Positions 36,655-48,494 of a DNA stretch of 64,000 nucleotides are shown here, one piece after another. The position numbers and the translations under genes were made by a program. A model generated the notes under the pieces. It searched no databases. It saw only the letters and a program-made list of their open reading frames with translations, and was not told where the DNA came from. How positions within the stretch are numbered: the first letter of the stretch is position 1; every line of letters begins with the position of its first letter. This stretch comes from Rhodamnia argentea (taxonomy: Eukaryota; Streptophyta; Magnoliopsida; Myrtales; Myrtaceae): positions 9,708,001 through 9,772,000 of the forward strand of contig NC_063157.1 of NCBI RefSeq assembly GCF_020921035.1, in the 5' to 3' direction.

Positions 36655-36840
36655 TACTAGAAAATTATCCAGAAAGTCTCAAATTTATTGTACAGTGGTT
36701 AATTCAGTTCTAAACTTTTTTATTTGATCATTTTAGTCTTAAATCTTTGGATGATTTGTCAATGTAGTCTTTCCGATCAATTTTGGCTGAAAATTACTGA
36801 CCTAGACATTAGCCATCATGCTTAGTAGAGTAAATCCATG
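36655..36840. repeat. Fragment of the 'aatttagtcctaaacc' inverted-repeat MITE
   Basis: GAAAATTATCCAGAAAGTCTC, TTAATTCAGTTCTAAAC, CATTTTAGTCTTAAATC and GATCAATTTTGGCTGAAAA follow the left-arm order of the element at 40956-41493. The right arm is not evident. Confidence 0.55.
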
Positions 36841-38500
36841 CTACAAACGTCAGGAGGTGACAACTTATTGTGACAAGTTCTTGGAAGAGGTCCTTTTTGT
36901 TTTAGTTGCTTGTGCACCTTAATAGACTCATGCCTTCTAAGGTGGACCTATCTCAATGGCACATTGAACCATTTCTTGGCACATTGCGTTTGGTAAAGAA
37001 AGACTAAAATCTAACGACATCATTGAAAGGTTACCTTTCTTCTTCAAATTCGAGATATAAGTAAAATATGGTTCGCGATATCGAAACACAATTGATCCTT
37101 TCAAATTTTAGCCAATTGGACTTACATTTTTTACTGCCTTAACTATGCAGTGCCCTGCTAGAGCTTGACTTGGAATCACACAAACCAAGAATCATTGCAC
37201 GCTTCATTGTGAAATTTCAAAAAGAGATCTTGTTCATTAAGAACAAATTAATGGGAGAAAGAGTAAGAAGGCAGACTAACATGGGTGACACTCATTTTTT
37301 GGGGGCCCCACTAATCTTAGCTTACATCCAAAGCTTGCTTGCACCAACCGAAAGACCAATTGTGGCTCCTGTCTTGTTCCTTTTTGCAGACTCCCATGTG
37401 CTTCCCAAAATGATAGGGCATGCCACACGTCAATTTTCCTTTTTCTTTTTTTATTTTTTTAATTCCCCTACCAAAAATCCCTTTTATCCGCTTAGCAAAA
37501 ATGTTTTCCTTAAATTTGTACCAAAAATCATAAAGATGAACTTCAGACCATTTTTTTTAAATCATTAAGCAAAGCCTGTTTAGATTTTAAATTAAGGAAA
37601 ACCGTATATCTCGATCTTGCTTAAACTCCCGGACTGATTTCATGAAGATCAATGAAATGGAGCTGCCTTGTTCGTGAAAAAATGGGAATCGGATCACACA
37701 AAACAAGTGAAGATGGGGATTGAATTTTCTCTTTCCGTCTTTCTTATCATTCTTTAAACCCGAATTCTAATACGGAGTGTCTCAACCCGACTCTCTTATC
37801 ATTAGGCCAACTCGTAGACGAGACGTGATTGATTCAATAAAGCTCCATATTTAATCTTTCCTTCCCTCATTTTTGGATGAAATGTCCACAATCATGGACC
37901 ATGACACATGACCTTCCTTCGGAAGACTTCTTTGCAAACATAATTGAATCTTTTTGACAGCAAGAGCAACATGCGTCAACTTTTTAACATTAACAGAAAA
38001 AGAGTCACCGACAAGAACAAAGATTACTGCCAAAGTTTTCATTCATGTGCCTGATGATAGGTTTGGCCAAATTGCATGTGTTCATGATGGAAATTGTGCC
38101 AGAAAGAATGGTCGGTCAATCATGGTGTCTGGACTGAGCCTTCTTCTCCAACCACTCACTGCCTTCCGCACAATCCACCTAAACATATCTTTTTCTTTTT
38201 GGATGATTCCATTTAGGAAAAAACATTTCCTAGTTTCACATTCCATCATCAGAGGCACCATCAATTCTCCAAAGTTCACTACAATTTGGCAATATTCACA
38301 TAGTGAAGTTCGCACAGTAACTGGTTCCCTGCATTTTGGCAACTTTTAGCAAATTTTATGCAATGTTCAAATCGGCTTGATTGCTAGCTCATTCGCAACA
38401 TTGCGATTTTAAGAATAAATCGATTCAATTTATCTTATATCAAAGGCTACCCTCAAATATAATGAAACGAAATGAGATAGCAATTTGAAACGAAAAGAGA
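36841..38500. other. Intergenic DNA
   Basis: Open frames at 37170-37568 and 37954-38349 lack recognisable domains and are flanked by A/T-rich, low-complexity sequence. No gene is supported here. Confidence 0.4.
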
Positions 38501-39105
38501 AAACACGCGCACAGCAATTACATTTTGTGCTGATGAAATTATATAGGGAAGAGATCGAAATTGCTAGAAAAAAAAATAATAAATATTAGGTCAAGAAATT
38601 ATTACAAAGACAAATGAATCCTCCAAGACACAAAAATGAGAAGGGCATGAGGAACATATTACAAGAAGAAAGACAGAAAATGGGAGTGTGTCTACAAACA
38701 CCCTCACATCTCATGTCTATCCATATTAATCTAAGACAAAATATACCCACATTCCCTATAAAAACAACATAATTTTTTCATACTCAATCAATGCTTAGTA
38801 TAATACAAAGTCCCCCACCAAGCGCACCAAACTAAAAAGCAGATCTCAGCAATCACATCATGAACACCAAAATCACCAGAAACTCTGTAACAACCCCCAA
38901 GAATCTCATGTGTGTACAAAAGAATAAATGAGACAGAGAGAGAGAGATGTGATCTTAGGGAGCATACATATCAGAAATTTAAAAAATAAATAAAAATAAG
39001 GGGTGCAGAGTGGAAATGTGCAACACTTCTATGAACTAAGTGGTCATTGCTTTTTTTTTTTTTTTTTTCCTGTTTGGTGGGATGAGCGCATGAATTGGAG
39101 ACACT
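38501..39105 (-). other. Probable AG-peptide 3' UTR and flank
   Basis: AT-rich sequence follows the AG-peptide stop codon on the minus strand, with a long poly-T run at 39049-39068 and a GAGA repeat near 38935-38948. The polyadenylation point is not determined. Nothing else is recognised. Confidence 0.4.
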
Positions 39106-39285
39106 TCAAAGAAGCAACCCGAAAGCAAGAGCAACAACGGACGCGAAGAGGGTGGGGACGAAGACGGTCGCATCGGAGGCGGGGCTAGGCGCTGGGGCCT
39201 CGGCAGCAGCCGTCTTCTGCACAGTGGCTGCGGCCATCAGCACCACCATCATGGCCACAAAGAGCTTCATCTTCATTGCCTCCAT
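39106..39285 (-). CDS. Arabinogalactan peptide (AG-peptide), 59 aa
   Basis: This is a single-exon gene with ATG at 39285 and TGA at 39106. Residues 1 to about 28 form a signal peptide (MEAMKMKLFVAMMVVLMAAA...). The very short mature part is AEAPAPSPAS, with Ala-Pro/Ser-Pro dipeptides that are prolyl-hydroxylated and O-glycosylated in this family. The tail TVFVPTLFASVVALAFGLLL is a GPI-anchor addition signal. The mature product is an extracellular, membrane-anchored glycopeptide. Its position between MED13 and the DUF1639 gene matches AGP21 (At1g55330) in Arabidopsis, so it is probably that orthologue. A TATA-like palindrome lies about 125 bp upstream, and the leader carries a TC/GA repeat. 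The product is too short for domain searches, but the three-part architecture is diagnostic. Confidence 0.88.
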   Translation of the reverse strand: MEAMKMKLFVAMMVVLMAAATVQKTAAAEAPAPSPASDATVFVPTLFASVVALAFGLLL

Positions 39286-39407
39286 TTCTCCTCTTGATTA
39301 TTGATTGTTGAACAAGAATTTGAGAGTCTCTCTACTTATGAAGTCAGAGAGAGAGAGAGAGGGGGGGCAAAGGTAATGTAATGGCATTGATACTGGGCGA
39401 CATGATC

Positions 39408-39419
39408 ACTATATATAGT
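39408..39419 (-). promoter_or_regulatory. TATA box of the AG-peptide gene
   Basis: ACTATATATAGT is a palindromic TATA motif about 125 bp upstream of the ATG. A pyrimidine/GA repeat (39343-39360) lies in the presumed leader. Spacing suits a transcription start near 39380. Confidence 0.55.
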
Positions 39420-39429
39420 CTGCAAAAGA

Positions 39430-40955
39430 GGAGAGAGAGATTGACAGGGTGGATCTTGGTGGTGTTGCCAGACAGCTGGCTCTCTGCAAATGTGAGGGTA
39501 CCCACCTTTTGCTGTATTCTTAACTACTGTTTTGGAAGATTATGGTTATTTTCAGTTAGTGTTTTTTTTTTTTAGGTTGTCTCTCTTTTTCTTCTTTTCT
39601 GTTGCCCTTGTGGGTGTGAAATGAATGAGGCTTGAATGAAGGAAATTCCATTGGGAGTTTGTTTTTTGAAGGAATGGACAGCTTGTGTTCCCTTTCCATA
39701 TTGCGGTATCATATGCTGTGCATCTACCATTAGGCACGGACATTGATCTGATATTTCATACATATCATACAGTATTACGTCGTATATCTACAATCTAAGT
39801 ATCAGACAATCGAAGAGAAAATAGAAATACGATACACTGATATGTGGTAGAAGTTTCCATCGAGAGACATTGCTTAATCTCATATTTTGGTGAAGCCAGA
39901 GGAGAAAAAAGTAAATTTTAATAAAATAAAGGAGGATTTTTTCAGAATCGGTCACTGGAAGAATGTAGATAGAAAAGTACAATTGATGCATTAAATAAGG
40001 ATGTTACAGCCTATGGAATAAATCTTTGAACTTTTCTTGGTGGTGAAACCTAGAAATAAAATCATGGAATAATCTCATAAACTTAATATCAAAGTTACAA
40101 GTCTTTGCAATTAGTCACTGCTTTAATGGGGTATAATCTTTTCCTAAAACAATTTCATTAGCCTATGAAAATGACCCATCGCCAGAACCTGCAGACTTGC
40201 ACTTTGATGTTATAGCTGCTATCAATCATCTAGGGAACAACTCGTGTAATTAAATTTAATAATCTTGTTAGAATCTACCTTATGACATAATTTGCAAAGC
40301 CATATGTTTAAATGGGAGATTATTGTAGAACCAATGTTAAGATTGGAGACATATGACGTGAACAGCCTGGAAACCTAAAGTCTACATGAAAGGGAAATTG
40401 CAACAGATTGGTAGGTGCTTGTGAATGGATTTATGTAGAGCAAAGTAACCCGAGTTTGCAAGGGACTTGGTGAGTTTGTTGTAGGGTCTCTATATTCCGC
40501 TGCTCATCTCGAGGAGAGTCTAGACGAGAGTCATGCATGACAGATACGGAAAAGAAATGCTCGATTTGATTTGAAGAGCCTACTCTAAATTAGAATCATC
40601 CCAGCATTTTACAAGAAAGATCGCTCGTTGTAATTGCGAATTCCGGTCCCGGTAAGCTTATGTAACTTATGAAGGAGGGGCAATCCGAATGACCGGTAAA
40701 CATTTCCGAAAAGCGGAGATCAGAGGTTCCGAAAAATTTCAAATGGGTACTCAAATTCTTCAAACTTTCCAACAGCGAAAGAAGGTTGTGACCCCACGAG
40801 CATTCTCGACCTCCTCAAGAACCTGCGTGTGGGACAGCCCCCTGCATTGAGCTTTTTCACGTGAAAGGTGGCCAGGAACTTTCCGGACCACCCTGTGGAC
40901 CGTTGCGAAATTCGAACAGCAAAAAATCATTGCTTTCCCTCCTCGCCCAGAGCGC
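39430..40955. other. Intergenic DNA
   Basis: No gene was recognised. A 69-codon frame on the minus strand at 40760-40969 has no identifiable domain. Regulatory DNA for the AG-peptide gene may lie in the first few hundred bases. Confidence 0.4.
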
Positions 40956-41493
40956 GGAAAAATTATCAAAAAAAAAAATTATTATAATTATGTCAATACA
41001 ATCGTAAACTTTTTTTTTTTATTAATTTAGTCCGAAACCTTTTACACTTATGTCAATTCGGTCTTTTCAATCAACTTTGGCCGACCAGCATCGATGTGAA
41101 CGCTGGTCAATGATGGCCAGCGCTGATGTGGCATGTTTCACGAAATTTCAATTTTTTCATACTTTCTTTTCTTTTCTTTTTCTTTTTTTTCTAGCTTAGG
41201 GCCGGCGAGGGCATCCTAGCCCTCACCTATGGCCGGTGAGGGTCGGCCGGCCTAAGCCGGAAAATAGAAAAAGTAAATAAAAGAAAATAAAAAATTTACA
41301 AAGTATAAACAAAATTTAAAAAAAAATTGCACAAACATAATTAGAACTTACCACGTCATCATTGCTCGGGCAAAGTTAGCCAAAATGACTGAATTGACAG
41401 AAATGTAAAAGATTTAGGGCTGAATTGATAAAAAAAAAAACGATTTAGGATTGGATGGGCACACTTATAATAAATTTTTTTGATAACTTCTCC
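40956..41493. mobile_element. Near-complete inverted-repeat MITE, ~540 bp
   Basis: The left arm reads GAAAAATTATCAAAAAAA...AATTTAGTCCGAAACC...TCAATTCGGTCTTTTCAATC. The right arm, in reverse complement, reads GAGAAGTTATCAAAAAAA...TTCAGCCCTAAATC...TCAATTCAGTCATTTTGGC. The two arms are long inverted repeats. The centre holds CT-rich sequence and a GC-rich block around 41195-41265 with GCCGGCGAGGGC/GGCCGGTGAGGG words. No coding capacity is present. It is the best copy of the family represented at 15249, 36655 and 43675. Confidence 0.7.
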
Positions 41494-43674
41494 CTCCGGA
41501 GTGATGAACCGCTGGTACAGCTTAATCATTCAATTTGAACATGGTCTATGTTTCTCCTTAACGTGAAGAAAGATGGTTGATGAGTAGAGAGACGCTCAAT
41601 CAATGAATCAAAAGTATCAACAGCGGTTGCTCATCTGCCACGATCAATGACTCTCTCCCCCAATTCAAAAATTCTCACCATTTCAAACCAAACCCTCATG
41701 AATGGTCATCGTGGCCTCAACGTCCGGACAAATTGATTTGATGTTTTGCTGGACACTACGGCATGACAGAAACTTGAATCTTTTCGAGCGTTGCAAGTCA
41801 CCCTGTAGGTTCCTCGTAGAAGGTTTCCTTTATCTTTGCTCCTCAGAGATATCATTAAATTTCAACTTTGGCTTCGTGTCAAACGTGCCATCCTCCTCTA
41901 ACATCTTAATATGCACCATGTTCTTTCATTTGTTTTGGTATAGCGGGTCGGTTTTCGCACAATCTCGATCGGTCCACCTCTCCGAGCGTGATCTTAGGAG
42001 CGCAACCCTCCCCATGTCGGACCTGGCGCCTTCGGGATTTCGCCGCTGGAGTGCTCCTGACAAGGCTTGAATTCATAGTACAAAGGGCGGGGCAAACTCC
42101 ATTGCCGTATAAATCGAATACCCCTGTTGATTCCTAGCATATATACTATATGCCTCTCCATAATATAAGCTGAGCTCAGAGCGTAATACCAACCTCTTAA
42201 CTTTGTCCGGGGATTTCAACAAGAGCAAATGTAAGTCATAAGATGAATTAAGTCGGCGGAGCAAATATGCCAATGAAGGTAAGACTCAACTAGCCACGAG
42301 ACGATGCCGACTCAAGACCTGAAGCAGTCCGGGTTCGAGCTGATTCGAGTACTTGCCATCGGCTATTCGACAGTCGTTCATCTCGCCACCGTTCGTCACA
42401 TCACATCCTTAGCTATGTTCATACGTACTTGGACACGTCCTAACTTTTATTTTGCGGGGTTATGAAAAAGAGTCCAGATTGAGTTTTCCCGCGCTAGGTG
42501 ATTCGAATGTCTCATTGCAGTTTTTACTTTTCCATTACTTAGATTCAACATTTTCATATTTGAACAGTGTCATTACATAAAATAAATAAATAAACAAATT
42601 CATTCATTTAGAAGTTTCCCACATTTAGTGTTAGAAATTTGTCTTCACTTTCGCTAGTTTTGTCATAATGTATTTTAAATTCATTTAGGTGATTTTCATA
42701 GAGCTCGTGTTATTTTGATATTTGCTTCAATTTTATGTTTGTTATTGACGAGTGATTTTTATGGCGTGCATCCTGATGCATGGCCATAGAGATTTGCTTG
42801 TTTAGGAGTAAAAAGTTGTAGAAAAGATTGCAAGACGTCAGGCAAAGCTGGCGTAACCAAGTCATCGAATCCAAAATCTCCAATTCGCAGAAGTAAAACC
42901 ACCTCTCGCACCTTACTAGTTTCCTAATCAGCCTAGAATAAAATAATGGTGACTCTAGTCTCAACCAATTAATAATAACTGAGAAATCAAGTTGTGATCG
43001 ATAGGATTCGCTCGCCTAGCAATTCATTAAACCACCCCAAGTTTCATCTCGAGAGGCCGCAACACTAACCTCACCCATGGAATGTCTATCCAAATCGCTG
43101 ACCACGAGTTTTCGACAGAGGCAAAGGTTTCTTTCACCGAATTTCATCAATAGACACAAACACCATCGATCACCCGATAAAATCAACAAGCTTAAGACTC
43201 TATGTGTGTCCACTCGCGTGCGCGGGGCTAGGTTAGTGTGGTTCTTGACTATCTACATTCTTTAGATTACACGAAACTTTGGGAATTTCTCTAGTGTTAT
43301 CGTCTCAAAGTCGTAGATTTCTATAACCCCCCATAAACTCAGAGCACGCCTCATGATTCAAAATCGTGACGACACCTCAGGGAAGAGTTGTTCTTGACCA
43401 TCTACATGGATGGCTATTCTGGCTAATTGAAGAATGAAATAATCCACACTAAACTTCAAGCTAAAAGGAAAAAAGGAAACCCCACTCTTTTTACTTAAAA
43501 GACAAAAAAGAAATGAAAACCACGCCAAATTGCATAACAAGTTATGCAGCTCCTTTGGAACCATAACAGGCCTTGCGTGACTTCAGCTCCCCTAATTAAC
43601 AAAGGTGGAAAGTCGGGAAAAGAGATGAAAGCCATACCCCTTTTGCATTGGTACCAAAAAAGGTCGGACACCTT
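41494..43674. other. Intergenic DNA
   Basis: This is 2.2 kb without a supportable gene. The longest frame (plus, 41702-42070, 122 codons) shows no domain, no codon bias and no splice context I can recognise. Low-complexity A/T sequence is frequent. Confidence 0.4.
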
Positions 43675-43860
43675 TGAGCCACGCCACGTAGGATAGCCGA
43701 CGTCCACGTTAGCAATTTCCAATCAAAATTGGATAGATGAACTGAATTGATACCGGTGTAAAAAGATTTATAACTAAATTGGTCCAGTTAAAAAATTTGG
43801 GACTAAATCGGTACCGATGAAAATAGGTTTTAGGACTTTTTTGAGTACTTTTTCCCCTTT
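43675..43860. repeat. Right-arm fragment of the inverted-repeat MITE
   Basis: CACGCCACGTAGGATAGCCG, AACTGAATTGATACCGG, AACTAAATTGGTCC and GGGACTAAATCGGTACCG follow the right-arm order of the 40956-41493 element, ending in an AGGACTTTTTTGAGTACTTTT border. The left arm is missing. Confidence 0.55.
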
Positions 43861-44817
43861 TGATACCTACATATTTACTGGATTTCAGCTAAAGTTTCAA
43901 ATGGACAGGACAAATTAGAAAAGATGGACTGAGTAATGTGCACCATATAACCAACCCCATCTCCTTTTCTGGGAAAATTCTTATTCCTGTTTTTTGGTAC
44001 CAAGCTCTTGAGACAAGGCAGACATGTTTACAGTGGAACGAACGTTAGTTAGATTGTGACCACTCAGTGATCTTTCCTCCTCTGCTATTTCCTGTTTTTG
44101 GAAGGACAGGAGGAAGGATAAAAGTTGAACGGCCATTTTGACTAGCAAAGGGCAGAAGAGGGAAAAAAAAAATGAACCATGTGAAAATTATTGTGCCTCG
44201 TTAAAGGAGAAAGTAGAAAATAAAATTTCCATTTTTTCAAACTCTAATTCGTGCTAATTTTAGATGCATCCGGATTCCTCACAATGATTAAGATGATACG
44301 GCCACTCAGGGCATGCGGATCCAGAAAATTGAATTGAAAAGCAAGCAAAGAGATGAGGCTCCTTTGAGTTTTGCTTTTGAAATATACCTTTTTTTGGTCA
44401 AATCTTCTGGTTTTGGTAATTTTGACTTCACTCTTTAATACAAAACACCAAAAACAAATCAAGATATGTAAACAATAACACACAATGATACACATGAATT
44501 TTTCACCAGTTTTTTGGGGGTGAAAAAAATCAGAATTTTTGGGTGAAAAATCATGAGTAACAATGAGAATAAAGTGCCACAAAGACCTTAGAACACAAAA
44601 CTACCATGCCAAGAGAAATGTCAAAATCAACTAAAATTTCCAATGAATCCTCTACAAGAGAAACAAGCATACCAAAAAGATACCCCTCTTCCCCGCTCTC
44701 TCTCTCTCTCTCTCTTGTTTCTATCTCTTGAAGCTATCATACTAATGAAGAAACAAAATCATACATTCATTGTCATACTCGACCTTTCTGTGCATTCTTC
44801 TTCTTCTTCTCCATCTC
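43861..44817. other. Intergenic DNA and DUF1639 3' flank
   Basis: No gene was recognised. A (CT)n microsatellite lies at about 44696-44716. The last ~200 bp before 44818 should include the 3' UTR of the minus-strand DUF1639 gene. Confidence 0.4.
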
Positions 44818-46437
44818 TCATTCTGAATCACTCTCCATGCTTCCCATTGCCTTCAACCCTCTGGGCTTCTGCATCCACAAACAACACCATACATTTTCAC
44901 ATTCAACATATCAAGATCCAATCTAATTCTACCATCTCACCATGAACAACACCCGCCTTCCCTCCTCTCCTCCAACCAAAGAGAGAAATTTCATTTTATT
45001 TGGCAACAGTGGGTAATGAAAAAAGATGAAATTGATCAGATCTCTCAAGAGTGCCCATTTTGATTACATATTTTCCATTTGCAGAATCTTTCCACTGCTC
45101 TTTAGAGAATTCCTGGTCATTATTTGATTTTCACTCACTTCCTTGGATGATGGATATTATCAGCAACACAAACAGAAAAAAGAAAGGGATTTTAAGCTGG
45201 TGAGACAATATCATCCAACATTCACGAAAATGAAAAACAGAAGACACGAACACTGGTGTACCTTCTTCGAGGCCTTCTTCTCTCGAACCTCGTATCTCTC
45301 CTGGGACAAGTCAGAGAGCCAAGCACCAGGACTTACCAACTGCATACACAACAGAGAGTCCAATACAAATTCAATCGACAGTAACTCATATGAGAAAAAT
45401 TGGATCTTCCACATTCCTATGAGAAAACAACTTACGAGCACACTTCTTTGGATCAATTTAGCCCTTTTCTTAGGCCTCTGAGGGAGCTTACACCCTTTCA
45501 TCGCCATGAAATCCTCTTCCTTCTCCTTGTTGGACAAGGAAAGAAACAATTTGGGCCAAACAACCGGGCCTTTATCGTTCTTCATATTGTGATCCAACAA
45601 CACCTTTCCATTCTCATCTGCCCCCAACGATCCCCTGGTCGTGTAGAACCGGTCTTCCTTCTCTGGCGAGGCCTTCCGTTTATTCATGTGCGCCTCCGAA
45701 TTCCGACTAATCAATCACAGTGTACCATAAAAATCACCAGTGTTGAATTTTGCTCTCTTATTTTTTAATCAAATCTCACTTGAAAGGTAGAGATATGGAC
45801 TGATGGAGTAAATTAAGGGTCAAACAGTAGTGTAACTGCCAATGTATGATAAACAGTGGTAAATCAAAGGCATCTGCCAAGCGATTCATAAGCTTCTGCA
45901 TCTTCTCACCATTATTCAATAACCTAACACCACCCCTAATAGTGCCCTCCTTAAATACTCATATCAACAACCAAATAAAAAGGAGAACAAGGAAAAGGAA
46001 ATATCCCTCATAATTTTTCAAGGAGAAAAACAATACAAGGGCAAGGAGAAACAGTGCAAAGGGAAAAACTTTAACAAATTCCAATAAAGCACCAACACAA
46101 CTAGATTTGGATTTCTTCTTATTCTGTCATTATTTTCTCTTTTATGTTATCCAATTTCCCAGGAGTTATTTTGGTCTTACCTGTTGAGACCTCGGTGAGG
46201 TGAGTGATGGGATGAATCCCTCTTGGTATTGACGACGCCGTTCATGATTTTCCTCTTCCCAAAAGAATCAGAAGACAATTTGCTGGTGCTGCTGTTATTG
46301 TTGGGGGTGGTGTTGGTGGAGGAAAAATTGTGGTCTTTGTTCTTGACCTTCACACATCTGTGTCTCTTCCTATTCCCCCACTGCAATACAAAATCTGGCT
46401 CCTTGGCTCTCTGATTCTTCGCTTCCTTCTCCATCAT
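44818..46437 (-). CDS. DUF1639 family protein, 4 coding exons, 218 aa
   Basis: Exons in coding order are 46181-46437, 45436-45706, 45262-45339 and 44818-44868; all introns are GT-AG and the phase closes to 218 aa plus stop. The start MMEKEAKNQRAKEPDFVLQW leads to GNRKRHRCVKVK, typical of this plant family, then a Ser/Asn-rich linker. The conserved DUF1639 core begins at VVWPKLFLSLSNKEKEEDF, continues with AMKGCKLPQRPKKRAKLIQR and SPGAWLSDLSQERYEVREKK, and ends with KPRGLKAMGSMESDSE. The terminal exon is short but matches the family tail, so readthrough after 45262 is not the normal end. The Lys/Arg-rich stretches suggest nuclear or nucleic-acid association, but the molecular function of the family is unknown. 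Position between the AG-peptide and DEK1 matches At1g55340. The start codon directly follows an intron acceptor (CTGCAG|ATGATG), implying a 5' UTR intron. Confidence 0.88.
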
Positions 46438-46549
46438 CTGCAGAACAGAAAGAAGAAAGGAAAGAGAATAAACACCCAATACACTCGGCCTCTGAATATC
46501 TCCGTCAAGAGCGAAAAAAAGAGAGAAAATTGCAGCAAAAACCATCAAC
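46438..46549 (-). other. Inferred 5' UTR intron of the DUF1639 gene
   Basis: The acceptor TTTCTGTTCTGCAG abuts the ATG at 46437, and a donor GTTGAT follows CTTGAG at 46550. A leader exon would then extend from 46550 towards about 46800, where CT-rich sequence is typical of plant leaders. The donor choice is uncertain. An upstream coding exon cannot be fully excluded. Confidence 0.45.
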
Positions 46550-46799
46550 CTCAAGATCTACAGTCCAGGACCCATTAATGAGATCCTCCAAGCATTCACC
46601 AAAAGTTTTAACAGACCACGAGATGATCAGGAATGCAGTGGCAAGAAATGTCACTCAAAGAGTTTCAACTGGTGCGGGAGTCAAAGTTGCGAAATTGCTC
46701 AGAGCTTTTTCCGGTTCCAATGGGAAAAAACAAGATTTTCCCAGGAAAAAAAGAGGTGGAAGAGAAGAGAGAGAGTAGATCAATGCGAGGAGGTTACTG

Positions 46800-47540
46800 G
46801 GTGTGCAATGGTTTTTGTGGGAAAGGGTTAAGAGATCGATGTTTCGGCGGTCTCCTTGTGTTATCTATCTTTCACACTCTTTCCTCTGTTTCTCGGTTCT
46901 CTCTCTCTCTCTATGTGTGTTTTTGTTTCACCCTATTGCACTTTTCCCTTGTGACTGTTCATTGTTATACTTATGAACATTGCTTTGCATACGCGAGTAG
47001 ATACTTTAACTGAAACCAATCTGGGCCGTCTGATGAGCAATGAACGGTCCGATTTGTTTCCCTCCAATTGGTCGAAGGTTGGAGGCCCCTCCCCTCTCTC
47101 TCTCTGGGGTTCTTTCTTGGAAGTTGGGCAGGAAGCAGAGCGGACCCAAGGTCACGTGATGGAGACCGAGGTCACGTGACAGCGTTGTCAACTCCCAGCG
47201 CAGCAGCATTCTGAAGTGACGAGGGACTGAGAAAAAGGGCAAATCAAGAAGGCATTGCAGTGGATGAATCTTTGTGCTTGTGAATGTCAAACCTTGCTCT
47301 CTCTTAGCAATTTTTAGCACCAAAGAGACTAGAGAAGACCCGAGTGACAGTCATTGCATAACGAACACATTCTCTTCATCCCGTAGTCCAGGAAACGAGA
47401 CGGCAAACAAAGAGATTGTGAAACCCGAAATCATGGGGCAGCATCGATCCGATTACTTTCCCCGAGTTAGGATTATCCACTTTACTGTTATCATCGTCGA
47501 ACTATACGGTTAGAACCACTTTCCCAAAATAGGGTTACCA
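46800..47540 (-). promoter_or_regulatory. Probable DUF1639 promoter region
   Basis: This upstream region of the minus-strand DUF1639 gene contains CT-repeat sequence (46896-46914) and a pair of CACGTG boxes at 47151-47180. No open frame with a recognisable domain is present. Confidence 0.4.
47151..47180. promoter_or_regulatory. Twin G-boxes (GGTCACGTGA direct repeat)
   Basis: GTCACGTGAT (47151-47160) and GTCACGTGAC (47171-47180) are two palindromic CACGTG cores exactly 20 bp apart, each preceded by AG. CACGTG is the binding core of plant bHLH (PIF-type) and bZIP factors. They lie about 700 bp upstream of the DUF1639 start codon. Confidence 0.55.
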
Positions 47541-48494
47541 CCTTGCTAATTTGAAGAACTCCAGATGGGGAAGAATTATTAAGAATCTCAGGACTCTTCA
47601 AATTGATTCAAAATTCTACGTATCAACCGTGGAAGGAAGAAACAATTAACTATAGACGGGTTGGTAATTGAACAAGAATGGTGCAAACTAAGAAACAATA
47701 GAATTCGTGGATTATATTGCAAACTGAAAACTGTACAATATCCACCTTTCTCTCCTACAAATACAAAACAAACTGCAGCGCATCTCTACATTTTTTCTAG
47801 CTACAGCATTTTCTCAATCTTTCCCCTTGTGAGGGAAGGAATTTGTGTGAACTATTTGTCATATACTTTTCGATATTTCCGCCCTTTACAAAAAAAATAA
47901 TCCTATTCTCATCTTGAGACACACTCATTTGCAGGGTGACTCCGAGAACCCTCGTCGATGCTGGCTCGGAGCTGAAAAACTCAAGCGAGATCGGGCTGAG
48001 ATGGCCTCTGAATTCCATCGGTACAAGATCAACTCAACATGTCTTCATAATGGAACTCGAGCTCTACACGAATGACATCTTCCATGGCTGCATTCCTCCA
48101 AAATGGCATAATCTGAGATTCGAGAAGCCCGTACGTGATCTTCAAAGCCTGCTGGCACTAGATACCATAATTTCAGAGGTGGCCTGTCAAAATTGAGATC
48201 ATGTTAAAGTGGCCTACAACAAATGTCACGCAGATTCTTTTGGTAGCCAAGCTTTGGATTTTCTAAATGGTGAAGTTGAAATCAATATATTAAGAAGCAA
48301 AGAGACTTAGTCTAAAAGAACTGAGAGAATGAACAAGGTAGTCAAAAAGATAAGATAACCTCATATCTCAAGCATAGCTCGTGGTCCCGAGATCTACTTG
48401 CAGGCGCAGGCGCTCAAGCCAATCATGCATGCTCTTGCAAGGGCTTGTCCTCAGCTCAAGGACGAAGCAGCTACAGAAAAGCCACTGGTGCAAA
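47541..48494. other. Intergenic DNA and DEK1 3' flank
   Basis: This stretch lies downstream of the minus-strand DEK1 stop. Open frames near 47797-48196 are unrecognised and have no splice context. The part nearest 48494 should carry the DEK1 3' UTR. Confidence 0.4.

Noticed and set aside
40760..40969. 69-codon minus-strand frame ending near GVTTFFRCWKV
   Set aside because: Only a weak impression of a coding tail. No start context, family motif or neighbouring exon was found.
41702..42070. 122-codon open frame on the plus strand
   Set aside because: It has no recognisable domain and no splice or promoter context. Its Cys/Phe/Ser-rich composition fits chance open frames in AT-rich intergenic DNA.
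45211..45262. DUF1639 C-terminus by readthrough past the third exon (VHQCSCLL...)
   Set aside because: A canonical donor follows KKASKK, and a terminal exon at 44818-44868 encodes the family-typical KPRGLKAMGSMESDSE tail in the right phase.
47797..48196. Possible extra exon or small gene between DUF1639 and DEK1
   Set aside because: Overlapping frames on both strands show no family motif, and the DEK1 protein already ends normally at 48495.
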